Positions 50,511-60,300 of a stretch of DNA of 64,000 bases are shown piece after piece (the stretch's first letter is position 1; each line of letters begins with the position of its first letter). A program made the position numbers and the translations under genes. Below the pieces are notes generated by a model, which saw only the letters and a program-made list of their open reading frames with translations, did no database searches and was not told where the DNA came from. This DNA is from Candidatus Poribacteria bacterium (GTDB lineage: Bacteria > Poribacteria > WGA-4E > WGA-3G): contig JAAXGN010000154.1 in assembly GCA_012267415.1 (NCBI GenBank), forward strand, positions 51,734-115,733, given 5' to 3'.

Positions 50511-51338
50511 CTATATAGAAGCAAGCACATCCTCCATTAACGCTTGCCATCTACCTTCAAACTTTTCACCGAATTCCTTTTCTCCACCGGTTGCTAAAGG
50601 ACCTGTAATCATCGGTTTCGTAGTGTTATTTCTTTCCCAGATTTGCTTGCCACCGAATTCGTTATGTAGGAAATGGAGTGCAACCCCCGCGCGTTCCTTA
50701 TCCGATAGATTTGATCTCGTGCAATGTGCAACGCCGTAGCAGAAGAACAACACACCGCCAGCCTTCAACTCAATCGGTACAGCACGTTCTTCAGGTGGAT
50801 CGCATCGTATATGGTGATCGCTCAACGGGTCACGATAATGTTCATAACTCTCGCGATGGCTACCAGGGATAACATGTATAGTTCCATTTCCAACATGTGC
50901 ATCGTGAATAGCGATCCACATTGCAGTGCCTCGCAGCGGGTCGGCAATTTTGAAATATGCGTTATCTTGATGCCAACTGGTGCCGATACCTACTTTCGGC
51001 GGTTTCCAAAACGCCTGATCCAGTTCCAACATGAATTCTTCACCAATGAGTTGCCTCACAGCTGAGACAACCTTAGGATGAAAAGGTAACGCCTTGTGTA
51101 AATCACTTCGATTGTTTAAGGGAATAACCTGCAGGTTTTGACGTTCACCTTCGTTGTCGCGTTTCGTGCCATCCTCTTGGATAGCGCAATTGATGCCTCT
51201 ACCGCTTTCAAGCTCAGTATTGTAGATTCTTTCTAACTCTAACCGTAGTGCTTCTGCCTCTACTGGTAAGAAAAAACCGTCTATTGCTAAGTATCCTTCT
51301 TCTCTAAAATGCGCGAGTTGATCTTCTGTTAATTGCAT
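50511..51338 (-). CDS. phytanoyl-CoA dioxygenase (PhyH) family protein
   Basis: FREEGYLAIDGFFLPVEAEALR; SWHQDNAYFKIADPLRGTAMWIAIHDAHVGNGTIHVIPGSH (HxD); VAHCTRSNLSDKERAGVALHF. Confidence 0.9.
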   Translation of the reverse strand: MQLTEDQLAHFREEGYLAIDGFFLPVEAEALRLELERIYNTELESGRGINCAIQEDGTKRDNEGERQNLQVIPLNNRSDLHKALPFHPKVVSAVRQLIGEEFMLELDQAFWKPPKVGIGTSWHQDNAYFKIADPLRGTAMWIAIHDAHVGNGTIHVIPGSHRESYEHYRDPLSDHHIRCDPPEERAVPIELKAGGVLFFCYGVAHCTRSNLSDKERAGVALHFLHNEFGGKQIWERNNTTKPMITGPLATGGEKEFGEKFEGRWQALMEDVLASI

Positions 51339-51597
51339 GTCTCGTTATCTTCCTACTTTTTACGCAATTGGGGAGTTAAATGATTATTGTAAATGTTGTG
51401 ATACAACACAATACACCGCAAACAATATATACAATTTTGACGTGTGATCTTAATTATATCATATCTGAAACTTCATAGCAAAGAAAATTAGGGTGGGTGT
51501 GTGGAAGGTTGGAAGATGGTACGCACCCGTATTTTGACTATCAATCTATGTGTTTTCGTCAATTTTATTGGACATTATTGGACATGCCAATTCTTCA

Positions 51598-51639
51598 AAA
51601 ACTTACCACGGTAAGAAATTTCTTACCGTGGTAAGTTTT
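51598..51639. repeat. 42-bp perfect palindrome
   Basis: AAAACTTACCACGGTAAGAAATTTCTTACCGTGGTAAGTTTT equals its own reverse complement. Confidence 0.9.
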
Positions 51640-52021
51640 GGTAATGTGTCTTTTAATTCAGTCTGTGTAAGGTGTTATCGGCTATTTTTTGAGTATTTAT
51701 TTTTTTTAATTTGCCCAAATGGTAAGAAAATCAAATGTCAAATATATTTTACGTTTTTTGCGGTTGAAGTTCGATTTGAACCACTTGATTTTTTATGATG
51801 ATAGGTTTTTGTTTTTTGTTGTTTTGCATGATGCATACCTTTTTTAAATACTGTAAAATGTATTATAACATATAACTATTTCATTTGTCAATTAAAACTT
51901 GAAAAGGTATCTAATTGTTTCGTAGCACAATCAAGATGAATGTGCTACGGCTTGACAATGTCAAATTCTCAGCACATGACTTTTCTGCGCGGTCAGGCGG
52001 TGTGTGTAAAGTTTTTGGCAC

Positions 52022-52070
52022 TTTTTGTCTGAATCGCGGAGGACGCGGAGTACACGGAAGACGCGGAAAG
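52022..52070. repeat. island-flanking repeat, left, element 1
   Basis: TTTTTGTCTGAATCGCGGAGGACGCGGAGTACACGGAAGACGCGGAAAG; inverted relative at 63420-63470. Confidence 0.7.
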
Positions 52071-52294
52071 TGCTGTTGCACATCTCAAGGGTTACTTCAT
52101 AGAAGGGGCACAGACTTTCAAAGATTGGTTGTGATACGCCTCTGGGTTTTGGAAGGACTCACACACTATCAATACACATTCCACAATGCTGGTGCTATGT
52201 TTATCCCAAAGTAGTTTCGAACCGATAAATTTACATCTAATGGGTTAGGAATATGAAATACTACCGATTTTTTATCTTCATACGGGAATAAAAA

Positions 52295-52358
52295 CGTATT
52301 ACACATATCCTGCAATTCACCATTATGTCCGACATAATGACAGAAAGTTTACACACCA
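52295..52358. repeat. island-flanking repeat, left, element 2
   Basis: CGTATTACACATATCCTGCAATTCACCATTATGTCCGACATAATGACAGAAAGTTTACACACC; inverted relative at 63837-63899. Confidence 0.75.
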
Positions 52359-52461
52359 CCCTTCAGTTAAATCTGTTTGATGAATGAACGTATTTCTGAT
52401 ATAATTTACCAAAATATATCAGGTATATATCTCTATTGATAGTGGGTTGTAAAAAACGCTT

Positions 52462-54831
52462 ATGATACGCGGAACTGTTGATGTTAAGTTAAGACCTATC
52501 AAGTTAGCATTCCTTGTTAACCCTGAAGATAAAGTTTCTCTGCAGAAAGCCATTGAAATAAACACTTTTCTGTGGGGAGGAATGTATAATCCAATAATTC
52601 CGACCTATAAAGATTTTCCTTCGGTATGGCAAGATGCACAGTTTGAAAGTCCAAATGTACAAGAAGTTGTCTCTGGATATTTGTATAATTTTGATCCGAT
52701 TTACGTAATTCTAATGGGAGAATGCACCGATTATTCGCTTGATGTTGGCTATCGAAAAATAATTGATGACATTTCAGATTTTTTTGCTTCGTATGAACAA
52801 CATAGAACCCCGAACTATGGGATCAGTATCTTTGAGGTCTTGGATTACTTTTTTACTGAGGAGTTTAGATTCCATCAGAGGAATCCACAGAACATATCTA
52901 TTCCTCTTTTTGACCAGCAGTTTCACCTTTTTTTTAGTTGTGTCTTTGGGAGATTGTCTGAAGATTTTGATACATTGTTTTGGGAGAATCTTGCAGAGCG
53001 TTTAGACGCAAAACATTTAGAATGTTTTGCGTCAAACTATGTTGAGTTTCTTGACCATCAGAAACTGTTTTTCTTACGTATGACCGAACTTTACCTTAAT
53101 GTTAACGCTTCTCGAAAGAAATGTCTCTTTTTTCTTGATGCCGACAGTAGTCTTGATATTATAGATTTTTGGAATCTTCGGGCTGTCGGTTGGAATGTGT
53201 TGCCAATTCCCAAGCAATTTACACAATCTGACGATATAATAGATCCCATATTAGATTTCGTAGCAAGAAATTACATGCCTCTTAGTTTGACAACGCTTCT
53301 CAAAAGTCGATCTATATCTGAGAGTGAGTATCAATCTTTTTTGGAACTATTTGAGAAGTCAGAAAGAATAGCTCAGACTTGGTATCCACAAATCTGGAAC
53401 GTGTCAGCGACTAGTTCGGATTACGCGGAAGAGATTAGGTGTTGTGAACTAACATCGGACACAGTTGAACGTGATTTGTCGACCAGAATTAATTTCAAAA
53501 CACTTTCTCCGAAGTTTCTTAAGTCATGGCATGAGACACCATGTTATGCAAATGAAATTAAGTGGTCTCTACGCGACGAAAATAACACACCATTGGCTGA
53601 AGTAATCCCTGAAGATGACGGTGAGCTTGCCCAGTTTATTGCTGGTGCTGGTTTTTCTGAGGACTGGCATCTTTCCGATAAAAGTTTAGTCCATTTGTGG
53701 GCTCATTCCAGCGGCATAATTAATGTAGTCCGTCCTCAAGCGGAAGCCATATTTATGAAATGGTTAGAACTAAGAGGGTGGTCAGTAGAACTTTCATCCG
53801 CAGGGCGCGTTGCTAAGCAAATGCTACTGCAACTCAGGGGAATTAGAGGTGCGGATATTCTGGCAAAAAAAGGAATCATAAAATTGTTAGATGAGATGAA
53901 CCGTAGTGAAGGGAAATATCTGTTGGAGGAAGATGTACGTGGCAAGGTTCAAGCAATCGTAAACCAGCAATCAATATTTTCTGAGGTAGCTTCTCAAATA
54001 TGGGGAGAAAGGATTCTATCTCAACTGATCATATCAAAAGTTTTCCAGTTAGGGATGAGAATTCAGTGTCCCGTGTGCATTCAAAACTCATGGTATTCAG
54101 TGAGGGATGTAAATTACGTACTTCAATGCCCAAAATGTCTTGAAAGTCTATCTTTTCCCTATGCGCCGAAAGATATTAAATGGGCATATCGAACAATAGG
54201 TCCCTTTAGTTCATCTAATCAAGCTCACGGTGCTTATACCGTTCTTCTTACCCTACGTTTTTTTACCCGGTTTCAGTTTAGCAGTTGTGCAACTACACCA
54301 CTAATGAGTTTTACAGCACAAAAGAACGGAATAGACATAGAAGCAGATCTCGCCTTGTTTTTCCAAGAATCAAGATTTCTTTATCCTAAAACCGAACTGA
54401 TTTTTGTTGAGTGTAAAACATTTAAATCCTTTGAGGAAAAGGACACTGAGAGAATGCTCAATTTAGGCAAGCAATTCCCGGGGGCATTCCTTGTTTTTGC
54501 CACTCTGAAAGAATCTTTGTGTGACGATGAAAAAATGATTCTTCGCGAGATGGCAAAGTGTAGCCACGAGAATAGAAAGAATAAACATCCATTTAATCCT
54601 ATAATGATACTTACGGGAACAGAACTTATCTCGGACAGACATTTTGAGTTGAGTTGGGAAGGTACAGAAGATATCCGGGCAACATTTGCTAAAAAAACTA
54701 ATTTTGAATTTGGTCCGAGGATTCTCCTTGACTTCTGTAACGTTACTCAACAAGTTTATTTGGACCTAGAACTTTCGGATGAAGATTATGAAGAACCACT
54801 GAATGATGTTGACGATGATATACCATTCTAA
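52462..54831 (+). CDS. large hypothetical protein with zinc-ribbon and C-terminal PD-(D/E)XK-like nuclease segment
   Basis: 789 aa; CPVC...CPKC; GIDIEADLALFFQESRFLYPKTELIFVECKTFKSF (D...ECK); located in an RM island. Confidence 0.6.
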   Translation: MIRGTVDVKLRPIKLAFLVNPEDKVSLQKAIEINTFLWGGMYNPIIPTYKDFPSVWQDAQFESPNVQEVVSGYLYNFDPIYVILMGECTDYSLDVGYRKIIDDISDFFASYEQHRTPNYGISIFEVLDYFFTEEFRFHQRNPQNISIPLFDQQFHLFFSCVFGRLSEDFDTLFWENLAERLDAKHLECFASNYVEFLDHQKLFFLRMTELYLNVNASRKKCLFFLDADSSLDIIDFWNLRAVGWNVLPIPKQFTQSDDIIDPILDFVARNYMPLSLTTLLKSRSISESEYQSFLELFEKSERIAQTWYPQIWNVSATSSDYAEEIRCCELTSDTVERDLSTRINFKTLSPKFLKSWHETPCYANEIKWSLRDENNTPLAEVIPEDDGELAQFIAGAGFSEDWHLSDKSLVHLWAHSSGIINVVRPQAEAIFMKWLELRGWSVELSSAGRVAKQMLLQLRGIRGADILAKKGIIKLLDEMNRSEGKYLLEEDVRGKVQAIVNQQSIFSEVASQIWGERILSQLIISKVFQLGMRIQCPVCIQNSWYSVRDVNYVLQCPKCLESLSFPYAPKDIKWAYRTIGPFSSSNQAHGAYTVLLTLRFFTRFQFSSCATTPLMSFTAQKNGIDIEADLALFFQESRFLYPKTELIFVECKTFKSFEEKDTERMLNLGKQFPGAFLVFATLKESLCDDEKMILREMAKCSHENRKNKHPFNPIMILTGTELISDRHFELSWEGTEDIRATFAKKTNFEFGPRILLDFCNVTQQVYLDLELSDEDYEEPLNDVDDDIPF

Positions 54832-54856
54832 CTCAAATTTCGATTACAGAGAATCC

Positions 54857-54938
54857 ATTACTCCTCAGTTATTTCATCAGATAGGTTGTCAATAATCCTC
54901 GCCGTTTCCACACTAACATAAATAGTACGTATAATTGT
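54857..54938 (-). pseudogene. 3'-end remnant of a second type ISP-like RM gene
   Basis: Translates to TIIRTIYVSVETARIIDNLSDEITEE*, matching the 57397-62229 C-terminus (TAIERIVYVSVESARIIDNLPDEITEE*). Confidence 0.75.
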
Positions 54939-55172
54939 CCTAAACCAATAGAGCGGAATGGTCTCTATCTTTACATAGGTTGGATTGCGCTGCAGACATG
55001 CAAAATGGGATCAAATTGTCTGCATCTCGTTCAGATTTCGAGATAGAGTGCTTTTTGACTGGTCGGCATGAATCCAACATCATCGGCATTTAAAATTTGT
55101 AACTCATTTACCGGATGGGACATTACCTTCTTTGCTATATCCAAAGTTAAGCCACACCCAGATTCATGTGAT

Positions 55173-56798
55173 TTACGGTCTTGGTATATCTTTTATTTGT
55201 GTATCCAACCATCTTATAATTTCTGCATTCATTCTATGTGGATATACACATAGGAAAAGCAATACGAGAATAGGATCGTCTTTTATTGTAGGTGGAATGC
55301 ACGAACCCTCTGACTCAAAAGATAACGCTTTTAATTCTTCCCAGTCTTGTGTATGTTGGGGGAACACAACTTTGACTGTTCCTTCTTTGTTCCTCCATCT
55401 ATAAAAATCGCAAAAATTTTCGGGTTTAAAGGATATAGACGCTAATCTGGTAATACCGGGCCAAAGGCCTTTCATAGTTTGTTTCCAGTTTCTACGTGTA
55501 TATAAATGAACAAGGCCTTCTAATGCATAAGATTCGCCCTTGAAGGAATCCATAAGGGGTACTTCATTGATCCCAAAAATATAAGGAAGAATATCCTCTG
55601 CTTCATAATAGGGGCCCGCAAGCAAACCACCTCCCTTCGGTCCGTTGTAAATACATATTGATGAAATCAAATTGCGAAGAAAATCATCGGGTTTCCTCGT
55701 TGCATTAATCTTCCGATAATACCAAAAAAAGGCGAGAATTTGAGGTATCGCCGCTTCTCCCCATAACTTCAATTGGATTCTTTTTTCTTTGCAAAACTCA
55801 GAAAGAAAATCGTCGGTTTCATCTTTAGGTTCTCCCTTGCTGCTTCGCCATAAAGCATAGATACTCATCAATCCTAATAACCATGTTATGCGTATTCTAT
55901 AAACATAAGAATCTGCCAAAGGGTTACCCTCAATAAGATCCGTCCTATCTTTAATCTCATCGCAAAGATTTGCTAAAGAAGCATAGAGGAATTGCGTGGC
56001 AATTTCAAGTTCGCTTTTATAGACATTTTTGGAAAGGTGCCATCTTTCTGCTAGTGCTAGCATATAAGCGATGTACATTATCCATGCTTCAATTTCGGCT
56101 ACATGGTTATTCTGGTTGGAAAAACTTGATATAGCAATTGCACACAAAAGTCCTGCACTTGCTATAGAACGGCTGCAGCGTTTTTGGGAAGGTGCTTTTC
56201 CATTTTTTAAAAACTTAAGTGGTATTGTAGATTCAAACAGTGAAGCAAGTTTTTGCTTAGGAAGAATCCCCTTTCCACTTTCAAGAAACATTTCAAGTAA
56301 GGTTTTTATGTCCGTTAATTCCGAAGGCCACAGTTTTGTTCCTAATTTTTTGGCTTTCTCAAACAGTTCTCCACGATCTATGGTTCTCAACCGAAGGTAT
56401 GATTGATCTTGATTCGACCATGTTTCGTTTCTACCTTTGATGTCAAAACTGACTTCCTCTGTAATATTTCCATTCGTGACAAGATAGGACTTATGATGTT
56501 GCGAAGTTTCAACTGAAGAATGAACTATTTTCCCCACGACTAAACTATCTATCTGTCTACTTACCTCGTTTTGCCATTTTTTTAAAGTAATGTTACCTGT
56601 TTTCAACTGAAAAGCACAGGGTGTCCCATCGCTATCGATTGTTATAATGTCTTTCCCCAGTTCACTTGCAGAATGCCTCGTAGAGTGAATTATCGTATGT
56701 CCTTCTGCGGATAACATATAACAGAAAGGCTGCTGAAATGATGTTTCAGTTGCTTTATCCAACCAGTTTTCGATTACTCTCTCTAACACGCCATTCAT
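55173..56798 (-). CDS. hypothetical protein with N-terminal PD-(D/E)XK-like nuclease motif
   Basis: 541 aa; SELGKDIITIDSDGTPCAFQLKTGNITLKKW (D...QLK). Confidence 0.55.
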   Translation of the reverse strand: MNGVLERVIENWLDKATETSFQQPFCYMLSAEGHTIIHSTRHSASELGKDIITIDSDGTPCAFQLKTGNITLKKWQNEVSRQIDSLVVGKIVHSSVETSQHHKSYLVTNGNITEEVSFDIKGRNETWSNQDQSYLRLRTIDRGELFEKAKKLGTKLWPSELTDIKTLLEMFLESGKGILPKQKLASLFESTIPLKFLKNGKAPSQKRCSRSIASAGLLCAIAISSFSNQNNHVAEIEAWIMYIAYMLALAERWHLSKNVYKSELEIATQFLYASLANLCDEIKDRTDLIEGNPLADSYVYRIRITWLLGLMSIYALWRSSKGEPKDETDDFLSEFCKEKRIQLKLWGEAAIPQILAFFWYYRKINATRKPDDFLRNLISSICIYNGPKGGGLLAGPYYEAEDILPYIFGINEVPLMDSFKGESYALEGLVHLYTRRNWKQTMKGLWPGITRLASISFKPENFCDFYRWRNKEGTVKVVFPQHTQDWEELKALSFESEGSCIPPTIKDDPILVLLFLCVYPHRMNAEIIRWLDTQIKDIPRP

Positions 56799-57351
56799 CC
56801 TTTTTTCGTTCCATTAACGTTTCAAAACGTTTATCTATTTCAGGATCAGACTTTGCATCCTCAATAACTTTTTTAACTGAAGGAAAAAGCTTAGGATTTA
56901 CAGGACACATTAAATTACTTGGATTACCTTCTTCATCAAAATCTATATCAATTTTTTCTAATCCTTCAAAAAAAATGTCCATTGAGAACGGTTGTCCATC
57001 AGCAGAAACCACATTATCAACTTCTTCCGCTGCTTTGCCTACTTCTTCATAGAATGATTTGGCCTGCTGTCCCGCCATTTCTTCAGCAGCACTATCAATT
57101 TTATTAAAAACTGTGGCTTCATTCATTTTCTCAAATTCTTTCGTATTGACCTGAAGTTCAGTTTTAGCTTGTCTCGGATTCATTTCTTCAACCGAACCAT
57201 CTGCCCTGATGAGAATGGTTCTGTTTCCCTCAAAATAAAGTGAAACAGGAACACATGCAATGGGGCCTAAATGTGATAAATGAGATTGTCTAAATGCTAG
57301 GTCAAGCATTATTTCCAATCTTTCTTTTGTTTTGAGAAAATCTGGTAGCAT
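56755..57351 (-). CDS. hypothetical partner protein
   Basis: 198 aa; overlaps the 55173-56798 gene start by 44 bp, same strand; no family recognised. Confidence 0.55.
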   Translation of the reverse strand: MLPDFLKTKERLEIMLDLAFRQSHLSHLGPIACVPVSLYFEGNRTILIRADGSVEEMNPRQAKTELQVNTKEFEKMNEATVFNKIDSAAEEMAGQQAKSFYEEVGKAAEEVDNVVSADGQPFSMDIFFEGLEKIDIDFDEEGNPSNLMCPVNPKLFPSVKKVIEDAKSDPEIDKRFETLMERKKDEWRVRESNRKLVG

Positions 57352-57396
57352 ATTTCTCCTTTCTAATCTAAGTTTTGTATTGACTGTGACAATTGA

Positions 57397-60300
57397 TTAC
57401 TCCTCAGTGATTTCATCAGGTAGATTATCAATAATCCGTGCAGATTCCACACTGACATAAACAATCCGTTCTATTGCAGTGATAAGGTCGCGAGGATTTT
57501 CAAACCAAGCGTTTGCATCGTTGAGGATGCCGTTGTTCTTCTCTGGTGGTGTGATTTTATATCGGTTGATGAACCACTCCAGTGGGGTTCTGCCGTTGAC
57601 GACATAGTGTTGTGCTTCTTCTGGAATACCTGTTAACATAACATGTTCGTTGATGATGAGGATGTCTTTCGTGGTTTTATCTTTCCATTTCATCGCTTGT
57701 TTTCGTAACAGGAAATGTTCCGGTTTTTCTTCCCAAAATAATTGGGGTTTGATGGGTTCAACTCTCAGTCCTTGATACTGTTCACAGGTTTCGTAATTGA
57801 GGTGAAGGTCAGTACAGTCTTTCCCTGCTTCTGCGAAGGCGCGGAAGTCTGGTGCAAACGGAATATGCGGCAGTATTTTTGATAAATCGTTGGCAAACTG
57901 TTCTTGGTAACTGGGCGCGTGGAGGATACCGTAAACATAATAGAAGATTTCGTCTTTGGTAATTTTATCTGTTCTATAATGCTTTTGAAATGCCCTTAGT
58001 GCTGTATCTGAGACGTTGTCAATACGTTCTGTTCTGTTTTCCATCGTGATTTGCGTTGCGTCCGTGGGTTTAGGATAACACCACCGTGGAAAACATTGTG
58101 TCCCTGCATCGTTAAGGTTGACATCTGGCATTGTATCGGTCATAAGGCAAGAAAAATGCTTCTTACTTGAGATCCCAGGGATACATATCACTCGGTTTTT
58201 ACTTGAGGCCTCAGGGAAAATTCGATCCTGTTGATATTTCATCTGGGCAAAGGTATAGTCAGCATAACAATTTGTAGAAATAAATGGACGATACGCCACC
58301 TTTCGAATGTAGTTGCCATCGAATTTGGTTCTTTTCTTTCGCTTCAGATTATTTTTAAGTTCCCGATCCCATTTGATATTTGTGGTATAGTGACGCACTA
58401 CCTTATCTACCGTGAGTTCAGGGTTCTCCTCAAGTTCAGAGACCGCTGTGAGATATTCCTTTGTCATCAGTCGGGATATCTTGGCACATGTATCGCGTGA
58501 AAAGTTGTAGATGTATGGATCTCTACCTGTCTTATAGCCGTTGCTGAATAATTTGAAAATGGCATTGTCCGTATTGCCTGCTTTTGCTTCTTTAGTTCCA
58601 AGTGGGTAGAAATCAGTAAAAGTGTCGCTGCGTTGCTCAATCCAATCGTAATATTCGTTTGGTGTGATTATTTGCCAATCAGTGTAACGTTTTACTGAGT
58701 CTGTTTCCCTAAGTAATTCCAACTTTTCTTGTCGTTTTAAATACTTGCCAATTTCTCGGTAGTGTATTTGACAACCTTCATGCTCGGCATTTGGATTTTT
58801 GACCAGAATCGTGATAGCAACGGGGGATTGGGTTGCGCTGCCAAAGACACCTTCCCCTTCTATTTTACCTTGTTCTCCGTATATTCTTGCATTACCCCGC
58901 AGGTTTAGGGCATAAATTGAAGTAAACTCTTTTGGTAAAATGGCACGCACCCCTGCTTCAGTGTTGCCGTCAATCCAAGTAGCAGGAGTTACAAAGGCAA
59001 CGATCCCTTGTTTTAGTTGTTCTTGTTCCTGTGTCTGTAGTCTGTCGGTTGCCCATCGAATTGCCATCTTATACATGTCGTATAGACTTTGTTTATTCGT
59101 AACTGGAGAATATTTCGCATACGTGTTTTCAATACGTTTTTCAAGTTCAGGGTATTCTACGTTTGGGTTTTCGTCTGCTGCATCTTGTTGCTTCGCTTTC
59201 CAAGGAGGATTGCCGATGATAACCTCAATCGGAAGGTTTTGTTGGCGTTCTATCCGTTTGTTGTTTTCTACCATTCGCTGTTCATCAGGAAGAAGTGTAT
59301 ATTGTTCCTCTTCTTTGAATTTGTTCAGGTTAAAGGTATCTGTTAGGATAATACCGTCAAATGGTTCGTAAGTGGCATCTCCACCACGCTGTCCTCGGTA
59401 TGTTTCTTCAATATTGACAGATGCGATGTAGTAAGCAAGTAGGAGAATTTCGTTTGCATGGAGTTCTTTGTGGTATTTGCGTTCAAGGTCATCAGGTCGG
59501 ATAAGTCCAGACTGTAGCAGTTGCACAAGAAAGGTCCCGGTGCCTGTGAATGGATCAAGGATATGGACACCCTCATCACTGAGAGTTTTACCAAACTCCT
59601 CTTGTAATACATCGTTGACGCTATGTATTATGAAGTCTACAAGTTCAATGGGGGTGTATGCAATACCGAGTCTGTCTGCTTCCTTTTTCAATGCTTTTTT
59701 GAAGAACTGCTCGTATAAATCTGATAGTACCCTTTGCTTACCTTCAGATTTTTTTATTCCGCTGGCACGTTTTTGAACACTTTCGTAGAAACCTTTCAGA
59801 TCGCGCGTTTCGTTCTCAAGACCGAATTCTGCAAAATCATCTTGTAGACTGTTCAGGGCAATTGCGACTGGATTGCCGGATGAGAAGTCATAATTCTCAA
59901 AGAGTGCATCGAATACAGGACGGGTCAAGATGTGTTGTGCTATCATGTCAATGGCGTTAGTCCGTGTGATAGAGTCGTTAATTGTTTCTTGCAACTCGGT
60001 GTGGAAGTTTTCAAACTTCTTGTTTAAAGCGGTGTTTTGGGATTTTTCTAGTAGGTTATTGATACGGTCAATTAGTCTGTCAAAGATTTCAGCAACATCT
60101 TTTGCCCAGTTTTCCCAATATGGTTTATCACCGCATTTCTGAACAATTTTTGAAATAATTGCATTAACAGGAATTTCAATTGGCAGAAGTGGTAGCTGCT
60201 CGGCAATTTGACTGTGGTCACCATTTCCAGTGCCTCCAATGACAATTTGATCAGGCAGTTCTTGATTGAGGTCAATACTGTTGATTTTTGCATCAAGTCT

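Noticed and set aside
51550-52214. Plus-strand ORFs 51550-51798 and 51915-52214
   Set aside because: Low-complexity AT-rich or repeat-derived translations overlapping the 42-bp palindrome and the flanking repeat; no protein-like signal.
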